64,000 nucleotides of DNA, from assembly GCA_024304995.1 (NCBI GenBank), contig JAMWZD010000002.1:1-64000 (forward strand), read 5' to 3'. The notes beneath the pieces were generated by a model. The model saw only the letters and a list, made by a program, of their open reading frames with translations. It had not been told where the DNA came from and searched no databases. Positions 9,886-18,480 of this stretch are shown here, one piece after another (positions within the stretch are counted from its first letter, which is position 1; each line of letters starts with the position of its first letter). The translations under genes were made by a program, and so were the position numbers. This DNA is from Rickettsiales bacterium (GTDB lineage: Bacteria > Pseudomonadota > Alphaproteobacteria > Rickettsiales > UBA998).

Positions 9886-10536
9886 ATGGCTTGGACACGT
9901 GATGATATGGCAGCCCGCGCTGCGGAAGAATTGCAGGATGGATTTTATGTCAATCTGGGAATCGGTATTCCTACGCTCGTGGCCAACCATATTCCTGATG
10001 GGATGCATATTACGCTGCAAAGTGAAAACGGTATGCTGGGCATGGGACCGTTCCCCACCGAAGATAAGGTAGATCCAGACCTTATCAATGCAGGCAAGCA
10101 GACCATTTCCGAGCTGGATTATAGTGTTTACTTTGGCAGTGATGAGTCTTTTGCGATGATTCGCGGTGGACACATTGATCTGGCCATTTTAGGAGCGCTG
10201 CAAGTGGCAGAAAATGCGGATCTCGCCAACTGGATGATTCCTGGCAAGATGATCAAAGGCATGGGCGGCGCGATGGATCTGGTCGCTGGGGTCAAAAAGA
10301 TCATCGTGATTATGGATCACAATGCAAAGGACGGCACACCAAAGCTGTTGAAAGAATGCAGCCTGCCGCTGACAGGTGCAGGTGTGGTGGATATGATCAT
10401 CACCGAGCTTGGCGTGTTTGAATTTCGTGATAACGGTCTCACAATGATTGAAATTGCACCAGGTGTGCTGAAAAAAGAAGTGAGCGACCGCACAGAAGCA
10501 AAATTCACATTTGATTTGATTCACGAACGCGCTTAG
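9886..10536 (+). CDS. scoB: 3-oxoacid CoA-transferase subunit B
   Basis: This 216-residue beta subunit carries the catalytic glutamate in [10 protein letters not shown] (the Glu forms the acyl and CoA thioester intermediates in this family). [17 protein letters not shown] and [15 protein letters not shown] are also typical. Its length is normal for a separate ScoB. It is preceded by TATCAGGAAATATT, with AGGA before the ATG. Together with scoA it makes the active heterodimer, although two other genes lie between them. Confidence 0.93.
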   Translation: MAWTRDDMAARAAEELQDGFYVNLGIGIPTLVANHIPDGMHITLQSENGMLGMGPFPTEDKVDPDLINAGKQTISELDYSVYFGSDESFAMIRGGHIDLAILGALQVAENADLANWMIPGKMIKGMGGAMDLVAGVKKIIVIMDHNAKDGTPKLLKECSLPLTGAGVVDMIITELGVFEFRDNGLTMIEIAPGVLKKEVSDRTEAKFTFDLIHERA

Positions 10537-10626
10537 CCTTTCTTTATCAGCACAGGTGATACCACCAATCGCTTTTTAAGCAGCAGCTTGTCAGCATAAA
10601 CTTCTAACAAATAAGGAGTTTATATT

Positions 10627-11481
10627 ATGGGACAGGCAATGAAAATCCCCGCGCAATCACAAGATGCAATGCCAGCACATGAGCATAAGATGCATCCCGC
10701 ACCCGATTATGAGCCGCGCCACAAAGGCGTTGGAAAACTCAAAGGCAAGGTGGCATTGATAACTGGTGGCGATAGCGGCATCGGGCGTGCAATTGCAGTG
10801 TTATTTGCGCGGGAAGGTGCGAAAGTGGGCATCTCCTATATGGAAGAAGACCGTGATGCAAAAGAAACAAAAGCATTGGTGGAACGTGAAGGCAGCGAAG
10901 CATTGCTGCTGCAGGGTGACATTGCCAAAAAAGACGTGGCTACCAAACTCGTAAATCAATGTGCGGAGCATTTTGGCGGGTTGAACATCGTTATTAATAA
11001 CGCCGCGCAACAATGGATGGCGCAGGATGTGCGCGAGATTTCAGAAGAACAGCTTCGCCGCACTTTTGACAGCAATGTGATGAGCTATTTTTTTATCACT
11101 CAGGCTGCATTAGAGCATTTGAAAGAAGGGGATAGTATTATCAATACATCTTCTGTCAATGCATTTGCTGGTATGGCATCATTAGTGGATTATTCTACGA
11201 CGCGCGGTGCGAGTCTTGCTTTTTCACGGTCACTGGCAGAGCAACTCATTAAAAAAGGCATACGCGTTAACACAGTTGCACCAGGCCCGATCTGGACACC
11301 GTTTATTCCAGGCACTATGCCCGCTGAGATGGTGGAAGATTTTGGTTCAGGCACGCCGATGGGAAGAGAGGGGCAACCGTGGGAAGTGGCAACAAGCTAT
11401 CTCTTCCTTGCATCATCTGACGGTAATTATTTTAATGGTCAGACATTACATCCTAATGGCGGGATGATTGTTGGTGCATAA
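10627..11481 (+). CDS. SDR-family oxidoreductase with YxxxR in place of YxxxK
   Basis: This 284-residue short-chain dehydrogenase/reductase is of the extended-N-terminus stress type (YhdF/YghA-like). A hydrophilic ~40-residue lead with several His precedes the Rossmann motif TGGDSGIGRA (residues 47-56), then NNAAQQ and the serine region NTSSVNAF (S175/S176). The catalytic tyrosine Y189 is in YSTTRGA, so the family's usual catalytic Lys is Arg193 (codon CGC at 11203-11205). AAGGAG precedes the ATG with good spacing. Natural substrates are unknown. The gene is convergent with the large sensor kinase, with only 2 bases between them. Confidence 0.85.
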   Translation: MGQAMKIPAQSQDAMPAHEHKMHPAPDYEPRHKGVGKLKGKVALITGGDSGIGRAIAVLFAREGAKVGISYMEEDRDAKETKALVEREGSEALLLQGDIAKKDVATKLVNQCAEHFGGLNIVINNAAQQWMAQDVREISEEQLRRTFDSNVMSYFFITQAALEHLKEGDSIINTSSVNAFAGMASLVDYSTTRGASLAFSRSLAEQLIKKGIRVNTVAPGPIWTPFIPGTMPAEMVEDFGSGTPMGREGQPWEVATSYLFLASSDGNYFNGQTLHPNGGMIVGA

Positions 11482-11483
11482 TG

Positions 11484-14400
11484 TTATGCAGGCTCGTATT
11501 TCTTCAATGTTTTAAGTAACAGCTGATTATCAATCGGTTTGGTGACGAAGTCAGGAATACCAGTTTTCAGGCAGCGCTTGCGGATAGATTCTTCCGCATG
11601 TGCTGTCACCACAATAATAGGGATGGAGTCCGCATAGGTTACGGGCAGATTGCGAATATGATTGATGGTTGAAAAGCCGTCCATACCGTCCATCTGCAAA
11701 TCCATCAATATCACGCTATATTCACGCTGACGCACCTTGTCTATGGCGCTTTTGCCTGAATATGACACATCATACGCAATATTCGCATGTTCCAGATAAG
11801 TGGTGATAACATCCACATTAGTTTGCGTATCTTCCACAATCAATACTGGATGAGGAAAAATAACGTCATTTTTGCCCAGTTTTTCATCCGTAGTTACATC
11901 TTCCTTGTAATGCTCGGCATCCTGCAAGGGAATGATGAGTGAGAAACATGATCCTTTGTTTTCTTCACTGCAAAGATCAATAGTGCCGCCCATTGCTTCA
12001 GCCAGCTTTTTGCTGATAGACAGACCAAGCCCAGTGCCACCGATTTTCTTATCCAGCCCCACGCCGCCCTGAGAGAACTTGCTGAAGATCTTCTTCTGGT
12101 GTGCAGGGGAAATGCCTATGCCTGTATCATGCACTTCAAACGCAACATGATTCTGCATAGGCTCTGTTACATTAATTTTGACACTACCAACATCAGTAAA
12201 TTTAATGGCGTTGCTCACCAGATTCAGCAATACCTGTTTGATGCGTAATTTATCACCCATAAATTTTTTCTTGCAGACATCAGCAATTTCAATATTCAGT
12301 TCAATGTCTTTTTGCTGCGCTTTGACCAACTGAATGTCACGCACTTCTTCAACCAGATCTGGCAATTCAAAGGCAGTTTTTTCAATTTCAAGCTGATTGG
12401 CTTCCAGTTTTGAAAAATCCAGAATATCATCAATTAATTCTTTCAGCTGCCCTGCAGTGGTTCCCAGTTTTTTGTGAAAATCTTTTTGCTTATCTTCACC
12501 AACATCAAAATTATTCAGCAAATCGGCAATTCCGCATATTGCATTCATCGGCGTGCGGATTTCATGGCTCATATTTGCCAGAAAATCACTCTTTGCCTGA
12601 GAGGCACGAATAATTTTTTCGTTGGTCGCTTCCAGTGCGCGCTCATATTCGTAACGTTCGGTAATATCCCGCTCAATTGCTGCAAAATGCTTTACATCTC
12701 CGTTCAGATCTTCCACTGGGAACATGTTGATATCCAGAATATAATCATCCCCTGATTTATCATAATTCACCAATTCGCATTTAAACGGCTCTTTTTTGCT
12801 CAACGCATTTTTAAATTCTGCGAGTGTGGTTTTGCTTGTTTTTTCACCCTGCAATATTCGGGGTGTTCGACCAAGCACTTCCTCGGCACTATATCCTGTC
12901 GTTTTGGTAAATGCCTGATTTACGTAAGTGATCTCTGGTCCGTTACCGTTGATTTTATCTGCTTTTGTAAAAATGATAATGTCATTCGCATTATCAATAA
13001 CAGATTTGTATAATGCCAACTGCTCCAGATGCTTTCTGCGCTCTGTAATGTCGATTGAAATGCCAGACGTAGCATAAACATTGTCTGTCTTGTCCATTAA
13101 TGGGGACTTGATTGAAAGATACGTATGCCGATTATTATGTTCATCAACATAGCTTTCTTCAAAGGACTGGCTTTCTTTGCTATTTCGCACGGCTGTATCA
13201 TTTTGCATGAAACTATCGCCCATTGCCCTGCCAAATAATTCGGCATCATTCTTGCCTAAAATCTGTTCTTCATCTCTGTCCAGCAATTTTTGAAGCGCCT
13301 TGTTTGCAGCAAGATAGCGCCCATCAATGTCTTTAATATAAATTGGAATATCAGTGGCATTTGATAATGCGTTATATCGCTCCATAGAATCATATAGCTG
13401 TGCTTCAGATTCAATACGCCGCGTTTCATCAATATAAGTAACCACCACTCCTGTAGCATTGCCAGACGTGTCAACATAGGGGTTGCACTGTATCCAGTAA
13501 TAGCTGTTATTAAACTGTATGCGCATTTCAGAATGCTGGTTGGTTTCCAGCACGGCTCTGACCATTTTCATCACGCGCTCAGGCTCTGTCGCTTCTGGCA
13601 TATATCGCACAAATGAAATTTTGTCTGGTTTGGGCAGTTTAAATTCTTCCATCGCAGCTGTATTGGCGCGCATGATGTTGAGGTTTTCATCCAGTAGCAA
13701 CAACGGAAAATTCACTGCATTTTTAATGCCGATCAACTGATTGGTCAGCCTTTCAAGCTCCAGCTTTTTCTGGTTCAGCTCATCATTGACCGTGCTTAAT
13801 TCTTCATTGGTGGACTGCAACTCTTCATTAGAGGTTTCCAGCTCTTCATTGGAAGAATGCAACTCTTCATTGGCAGATTGCAATTCTTCATTCAGGGATT
13901 GTAACTCTTCATTAGAGGTTTCCAGTTCTTCAATAACCGTCTGCAGATGCTCCTGAGTTGCTTCAAGCTCCTGACTCATTTCATTGAAGCGTTGCGCATC
14001 TACGTCTTCATCATAAATAAGTTCAGGATTTTCGGTAGTATCTTCTTTGACCTTAAAAACAACTAGCACCAGATTTTCATCACTATCTTCCTGATGCACG
14101 GGATATAGATCAATATGAACAAGATAGTCCTTATCATTTATCTCGAAAGGTTTTGCGGCAGTGCTCATATTCACATTTTCGCGCATTACCTTATATACAA
14201 ATGCCCGCAATTCCTGTTTGAATACGGGAACGACAACATCCTGTAAATTGGTGGATGGAGTGCCTGAGCTTATTTTCAGAAATTGTGACACGTCCCCATA
14301 AATATGCACAATATCAAGATGATTATTGATCAGAACCGAATTGGGCGCTAACCCCTGAAGGAGTGACACAATAAGTTTATCATTTGGCAATACGCTACGC

Positions 14401-15896
14401 GCTGGCGGCTTCTTTTTTCCTGCGCGTGATATTTTGCGGTGCGATGTATCACTAAACAGACGATGCGGTGCAGAAAGAGCCGATTTTTTCTTTGTAAAAA
14501 TATTATGGGAGTCGTCTGTTTTTTTGAAATAACGGTCAGCACTTCCAACAGATTCTGAACGCCCAAGAAACAGACAGCCTTTATCTTTTGTTGCATAGTG
14601 AAATATTTTAAAGACCTTCTGCTGCAGACTCTCATTAAAATAAATCAGCAGGTTGCGGCACACAATAATGTCGATGCTGGAAAAGGGAGGGTCTTCCAGA
14701 ACATTATGCTGGCTGAAAAGAATATGATCTTTAATGCGTGGCGCAATATCAGCATAATCGCCATGACTTAAAAAGAATTTTTTGATATATTTTTCGCTTA
14801 TCTCATTTAAAGCAGATGCAGGATAGGTTCCTTGCCTTGCGTGAGTCAGTGCGTTTGTATCAATATCTGTCGCAAAAATCTGCACATTTCTTGACTTGAG
14901 CTTCTCCACGCCGCCTAAAAGATCGCAGCATAGCATGGCAATCGAGTATGGTTCTTCACCCGTGGCGCACCCAACTGACCAGATGCGAATAGCCTCATTA
15001 TCCTCTTTTGACTGAATAATATCTGCCAATGCATCCTTTAACGCTGCAAATGCATCCTGATCTCTGAAAAAATGGGTCACGCTGATCAGGAAATCCTGCG
15101 CCAGCAATGCTGGTTCGTCTTTTTCAGATTTTAAATGATTAATGTAATCCTGCAGGGTATTAATGCCATTTGCCACCATGCGGCGCTCAAGCCTGCGTTT
15201 GAGAGTAGAGCTTTTATAGCCGTGAAATGACAGTCCTGTTTCTTCATTTACAATGTTTAAAACCGTGTCAAGGTCAGTTCGAAATTCTGTTTTTTCAACG
15301 TGTTTTTCACGACCAGCATCAATAATCTTACTTAAAAAAGACACCATTTTCGTTGTTTCTAACGTGGCATCAATGCAGTTTGAATTAATGGCAGACTGAG
15401 GCATCCCATCATATTTTGCAGTCTCTGGGCACTGCGCAATAGTAATCCCCCCATGAGCGCGTATGGCGCGTATCCCTTGAGTGCCATCTGTTCCAGTGCC
15501 AGAAAGCACAATGCCAATGGCATGTTCATCGAGCGCTTCTGCAAGTGAGGTGAATAATTTATCCGCTGAAGGTTTTGGACCTGATGCATTATCAGGTGGT
15601 GTCAGCCTTATGTTTCCGTCTTCATAGGTAATATTATAGCTGGAAGGCGTGACATATACGTGTCCCGCACGCACCTGCATCCCATCTTCGGCTTCAACAA
15701 CAGGCACAGGCGCTTTTTTAGCGAGCAACTCTGTCAGAATGCTTTTATGTTGCGGGGATAGATGTTGCGCAATAATAATCGCTGCGCCAAACAGATTTTC
15801 TGGCAGTGCATGCAGCAATTCCTGCAAAGCATCCAGTCCGCCTGCAGACGAACCTACGCCGATAATATAAGTAGGGTGCGCTGGCTTTGTAGGCAT
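11484..15896 (-). CDS. CheB-CheR-PAS hybrid histidine kinase with REC domain
   Basis: This 1470-residue chimeric signalling protein is numbered from the ATG at 15896; an ATG at 15923 adds 9 residues and overlaps the upstream gene. In order it has: a CheB methylesterase-like domain (1-190; Ser17 in GSSAGG, His45, Asp137 in GTGTDGT); a CheR methyltransferase (about 205-470; SAM motif VGCATGEEPYS at 308-318); a long heptad coiled coil of repeated NEEL units (about 631-720); three PAS-like domains (about 725-1090); HisKA with phospho-His1111 in ANMSHEIRTP; a HATPase with GTGLGLSISK; and a C-terminal receiver with Asp1399 in LMDLQMDGMDG. It probably senses a signal and relays phosphate. It follows a single-domain response regulator, likely in the same operon. 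Confidence 0.92.
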   Translation of the reverse strand: MPTKPAHPTYIIGVGSSAGGLDALQELLHALPENLFGAAIIIAQHLSPQHKSILTELLAKKAPVPVVEAEDGMQVRAGHVYVTPSSYNITYEDGNIRLTPPDNASGPKPSADKLFTSLAEALDEHAIGIVLSGTGTDGTQGIRAIRAHGGITIAQCPETAKYDGMPQSAINSNCIDATLETTKMVSFLSKIIDAGREKHVEKTEFRTDLDTVLNIVNEETGLSFHGYKSSTLKRRLERRMVANGINTLQDYINHLKSEKDEPALLAQDFLISVTHFFRDQDAFAALKDALADIIQSKEDNEAIRIWSVGCATGEEPYSIAMLCCDLLGGVEKLKSRNVQIFATDIDTNALTHARQGTYPASALNEISEKYIKKFFLSHGDYADIAPRIKDHILFSQHNVLEDPPFSSIDIIVCRNLLIYFNESLQQKVFKIFHYATKDKGCLFLGRSESVGSADRYFKKTDDSHNIFTKKKSALSAPHRLFSDTSHRKISRAGKKKPPARSVLPNDKLIVSLLQGLAPNSVLINNHLDIVHIYGDVSQFLKISSGTPSTNLQDVVVPVFKQELRAFVYKVMRENVNMSTAAKPFEINDKDYLVHIDLYPVHQEDSDENLVLVVFKVKEDTTENPELIYDEDVDAQRFNEMSQELEATQEHLQTVIEELETSNEELQSLNEELQSANEELHSSNEELETSNEELQSTNEELSTVNDELNQKKLELERLTNQLIGIKNAVNFPLLLLDENLNIMRANTAAMEEFKLPKPDKISFVRYMPEATEPERVMKMVRAVLETNQHSEMRIQFNNSYYWIQCNPYVDTSGNATGVVVTYIDETRRIESEAQLYDSMERYNALSNATDIPIYIKDIDGRYLAANKALQKLLDRDEEQILGKNDAELFGRAMGDSFMQNDTAVRNSKESQSFEESYVDEHNNRHTYLSIKSPLMDKTDNVYATSGISIDITERRKHLEQLALYKSVIDNANDIIIFTKADKINGNGPEITYVNQAFTKTTGYSAEEVLGRTPRILQGEKTSKTTLAEFKNALSKKEPFKCELVNYDKSGDDYILDINMFPVEDLNGDVKHFAAIERDITERYEYERALEATNEKIIRASQAKSDFLANMSHEIRTPMNAICGIADLLNNFDVGEDKQKDFHKKLGTTAGQLKELIDDILDFSKLEANQLEIEKTAFELPDLVEEVRDIQLVKAQQKDIELNIEIADVCKKKFMGDKLRIKQVLLNLVSNAIKFTDVGSVKINVTEPMQNHVAFEVHDTGIGISPAHQKKIFSKFSQGGVGLDKKIGGTGLGLSISKKLAEAMGGTIDLCSEENKGSCFSLIIPLQDAEHYKEDVTTDEKLGKNDVIFPHPVLIVEDTQTNVDVITTYLEHANIAYDVSYSGKSAIDKVRQREYSVILMDLQMDGMDGFSTINHIRNLPVTYADSIPIIVVTAHAEESIRKRCLKTGIPDFVTKPIDNQLLLKTLKKYEPA

Positions 15897-15904
15897 TTCA
15901 AAAC

Positions 15905-16282
15905 TTATGCGACCTGCCTGCATTCATTCAATGCGTTAATAATCAGGCTGGCGGTTTCTTCCGATTTAAGCGATTTTTGCTCAATCGCATCAAAGTGCGC
16001 TGCCTGTTCTTCAGACACTCCTTTGGCATCGGCAGTATATGCGATCAAATGAATATTTTTGTTTTTTGACACATTGCGCAATTCCTGTGCCAGTATATGC
16101 CCTTCATATTTTGGCAGATTAATATCCACTAAAGCAATATCGAATTTGCTTTGCTGAACCTGCTGCAACGCTTCATCACCAGAGCGAGCATATTCGAATT
16201 TATGCCCCATATCTTCCACAATAAAACGCATTATGGTGCTGGCGGGCTCATAATCATCAATAAATAAAATTGCAGCACACAT
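15905..16282 (-). CDS. Single-domain response regulator
   Basis: This 125-residue receiver-only protein has the acidic pair in LFIDDYEP, the phospho-acceptor Asp in ALVDINLPKYEG, the switch Thr in IAYTAD and the Lys in EQKSLK. I chose the ATG at 16282 because GAGG sits 5 bases before it (CGAGGTATATATG); the upstream in-frame start at 16303 has no ribosome site. There is no output domain, so it probably carries phosphate to or from the CheB-CheR hybrid kinase that begins just after it on the same strand. Confidence 0.88.
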   Translation of the reverse strand: MCAAILFIDDYEPASTIMRFIVEDMGHKFEYARSGDEALQQVQQSKFDIALVDINLPKYEGHILAQELRNVSKNKNIHLIAYTADAKGVSEEQAAHFDAIEQKSLKSEETASLIINALNECRQVA

Positions 16283-16355
16283 ATATACCTCGTATTTTTG
16301 CACTATAGAAGATAAAGGAAACTATTTATATATACAAGTTTAGAATAAGTAGAGA

Positions 16356-16556
16356 TTATTTATCAGGTGGAAAAAGCGGGGTTTTTGTGGTGCGGAAAAA
16401 CAGGAAATAAGCAATCGTCCCAAACACCTGAAAGATGAGTATAATCACCACCCAGATGATTTTCTTAAATCCTTCCCACGGCTCATGCAGAATATTCCAG
16501 ATCGCATAAACCTGAAATGCTAAAACAATCGCGCCTAAAATAGTTATTTCCAACAT
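16356..16556 (-). CDS. Small two-helix membrane protein, PLD-nuclease N-terminal type
   Basis: This 66-residue protein has two hydrophobic helices (about 3-22 and 33-54). The pattern between them, NILHEPWEGFKKIIWVVI, then an aromatic YFLFF before a basic end, resembles the PLDc_N domain found at the N terminus of cardiolipin synthases and as free-standing small proteins. Function is unknown. It lies between the response regulator and a tRNA gene. Confidence 0.65.
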   Translation of the reverse strand: MLEITILGAIVLAFQVYAIWNILHEPWEGFKKIIWVVIILIFQVFGTIAYFLFFRTTKTPLFPPDK

Positions 16557-16663
16557 GTATTTATTATATAAATTAAAGTTGGTGTATTTTCAATAGGCAG
16601 GACGATTGGTTTTTTATTGCATCCCATACAAACACCGCCTATAACAATCCGCATCACACATGC

Positions 16664-16754
16664 GGAGAGTTGGCTGAGTGGTCGAAAGCGCTCCCCTGCT
16701 AAGGGAGTATAGGGTGTTACTCTATCGAGGGTTCGAATCCCTCACTCTCCGCCA
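16664..16754 (+). tRNA. tRNA-Ser (anticodon GCT)
   Basis: The acceptor stem pairs GGAGAGT (16664-16670) with ACTCTCC (16744-16750). The anticodon loop CTGCTAA carries GCT in a CTCCC/GGGAG stem. A long class II variable arm (TATAGGGTGTTACTCTATC) and a T loop GAGGGTTCGAATCCCTC complete the serine tRNA. The discriminator G and CCA are encoded. Confidence 0.97.
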
Positions 16755-16833
16755 AATGGTTTTCTTCCTTGTCATTTAATGCAATAACAAATATTGCATA
16801 TAGTTAAACCAAAACGCCTAATAGGTTTCTTAG

Positions 16834-18480
16834 CTATATCTCACAAACACAAACGCTGAATGGGGCGAGTTCTGTTTCATTTGCGAAAATGCGTGTGCCT
16901 TTTGCAGTGTCGCATATCCTGGTGAATGCTGGCAGTGTCTCTAAAGACTGGTTCTGGGTTTTGGTGGTGGGGTTGAACAGAAATAGTAATGGCTGTTCAG
17001 TTTCTTTTCCGCGAATGAAGCCTAAAATATCTTTTTCAGTTTCCAACAGATCCAGTGACAGGCTGCGTTTTAGTGCAGGCTGATTTTTGCGCCATGCAAT
17101 TACTGCTCGGTAATGGTTGAGCAGTGAATAAGGGTGGTCTTCCTGCGTGGTAACGGACAGATCATGATGTGTTGTGGATACGGGCAGCCATGTTTCATCT
17201 GCTGAGCTGAAACCATAATTTTTTTCTGTATTATTCCACGGCATGGGGGTGCGGCAGCCGTCCCGCCCCATGATGCGAGGATAGTTAGCGATGCCAAACG
17301 GGTCGCGCAGTTGTTCGTAAGTTAATTCTGCTTCTGGCAGCCCCAGCTCATCCCCCTGATACAGGCAGCAGCTTCCTGGCAATGCAATCAGCAGCATCAG
17401 CAACATATAGTTAAAGGCTTCCTGATTAAAATGGTCATGTTCCAGGTGCTTTTTCCAGCGGCTTGCCAGTCTTGGAAAATCATGTGTTCCTGCTGTCCAG
17501 CATAGCCCGCCATTGGTGATAAGCGCTTTTGCATCATTGAGAATATGGCGCAGATATTCAGCACTTAAGGGTTCATCCGTCATTAGGGATGAGTTATATG
17601 CCATATGCAATTTATCCTCACCGACGCATTGTTGCGCTTCGTATAACGCATCTTCTGCAGAAGAAATTTCTGCAAGACTTGTGGTGGCGGGATATTCATC
17701 CAGCATAGCGCGAATATGTTTGACCATTTCATGGGTTTGCGTTTGCCCGATATTATGCTGATTGATGAAAGAGAAAAACGGCAGCGCGTCAGACCCGCCT
17801 GCGGGCATCGCATCTGTTGTCTGGCGCTTGGGGTTGTCTCTCAGCTGCGGGTCATGCATGAGAAAATTAACCACATCAAAGCGATAGCCATTCACGCCCA
17901 GATCCAGCCAGAATCGTCCAACATCCAGCATGGCTTCCTGAACATCGGGGTTGTACCAGTTCAGTGCGGGTTGCTCTTTTAAAAAATGATGCAGATAATA
18001 TTGCTGGCGCTGCGGATGCCATGTCCACGCTACCCCACCAAAAATTGCCAGCCAGTTATTGGGTGGTTGCCCATTGTCATTTGTATCTGCCCAGACATAC
18101 CAATCCGCTTTGTCACCGCGTGCAACACTGTCCAAAAACCACGGATGCTCATCAGATGTATGACACCAGACCTGATCCATTAATATCTTCAGCCCTAATG
18201 AATGCGCTTTTTCAAGTAGTTTTTTGAAGTCATCCAGCGTGCCAAATAATGGGTCTACATTGCGATAATCGCTGACATCATAGCCATAATCCTTCATGGG
18301 AGAGGTGTAAAACGGGCTGATCCAGACGGCATCCACATTTAAAGAAGCTACATAATCCAACCGTTGATAAATGCCGTTTAAATCTCCCGTTCCGTTTCCT
18401 GTGCTATCCTGAAAACTGCGCGGATATATCTGATAAATTACGGCGCTTTTCCACCATTCTGTGTGTGTTGGTTCAGTCAT
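16834..18480 (-). CDS. GH13 alpha-glucosidase (second gene of pair)
   Basis: This 548-residue GH13 enzyme is probably cytoplasmic, as no signal peptide is seen, and should cut terminal alpha-glucosidic bonds in oligosaccharides (oligo-1,6-glucosidase/alpha-glucosidase group). The (beta/alpha)8 motifs are present: SVIYQIYPRSFQD-type start (AVIYQIYPRSFQD), DQVWCHTSDEHPWF, the nucleophile Asp in NGYRFDVVNF, the acid/base Glu in TSLAEIS, and TAGTHDFPRL with the third acidic residue. Its ATG overlaps the end of the upstream GH13 gene by 8 bases, so the two are cotranscribed. Exact substrate is unknown; trehalose or sucrose cannot be ruled out. Confidence 0.88.
   Translation of the reverse strand: MTEPTHTEWWKSAVIYQIYPRSFQDSTGNGTGDLNGIYQRLDYVASLNVDAVWISPFYTSPMKDYGYDVSDYRNVDPLFGTLDDFKKLLEKAHSLGLKILMDQVWCHTSDEHPWFLDSVARGDKADWYVWADTNDNGQPPNNWLAIFGGVAWTWHPQRQQYYLHHFLKEQPALNWYNPDVQEAMLDVGRFWLDLGVNGYRFDVVNFLMHDPQLRDNPKRQTTDAMPAGGSDALPFFSFINQHNIGQTQTHEMVKHIRAMLDEYPATTSLAEISSAEDALYEAQQCVGEDKLHMAYNSSLMTDEPLSAEYLRHILNDAKALITNGGLCWTAGTHDFPRLASRWKKHLEHDHFNQEAFNYMLLMLLIALPGSCCLYQGDELGLPEAELTYEQLRDPFGIANYPRIMGRDGCRTPMPWNNTEKNYGFSSADETWLPVSTTHHDLSVTTQEDHPYSLLNHYRAVIAWRKNQPALKRSLSLDLLETEKDILGFIRGKETEQPLLFLFNPTTKTQNQSLETLPAFTRICDTAKGTRIFANETELAPFSVCVCEI

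Noticed and set aside
13741-13980. Repetitive DNA that might be a CRISPR-like or tandem repeat, with a Ser-rich antisense frame
   Set aside because: It encodes the heptad coiled coil of the hybrid kinase; the units vary in sequence and there are no spacers.
16780-16798. Hairpin TGCAATA-ACAAA-TATTGCA after the GH13 genes
   Set aside because: A perfect 7-bp stem, but AT-rich and without a T-run on either strand; too weak to call a terminator.
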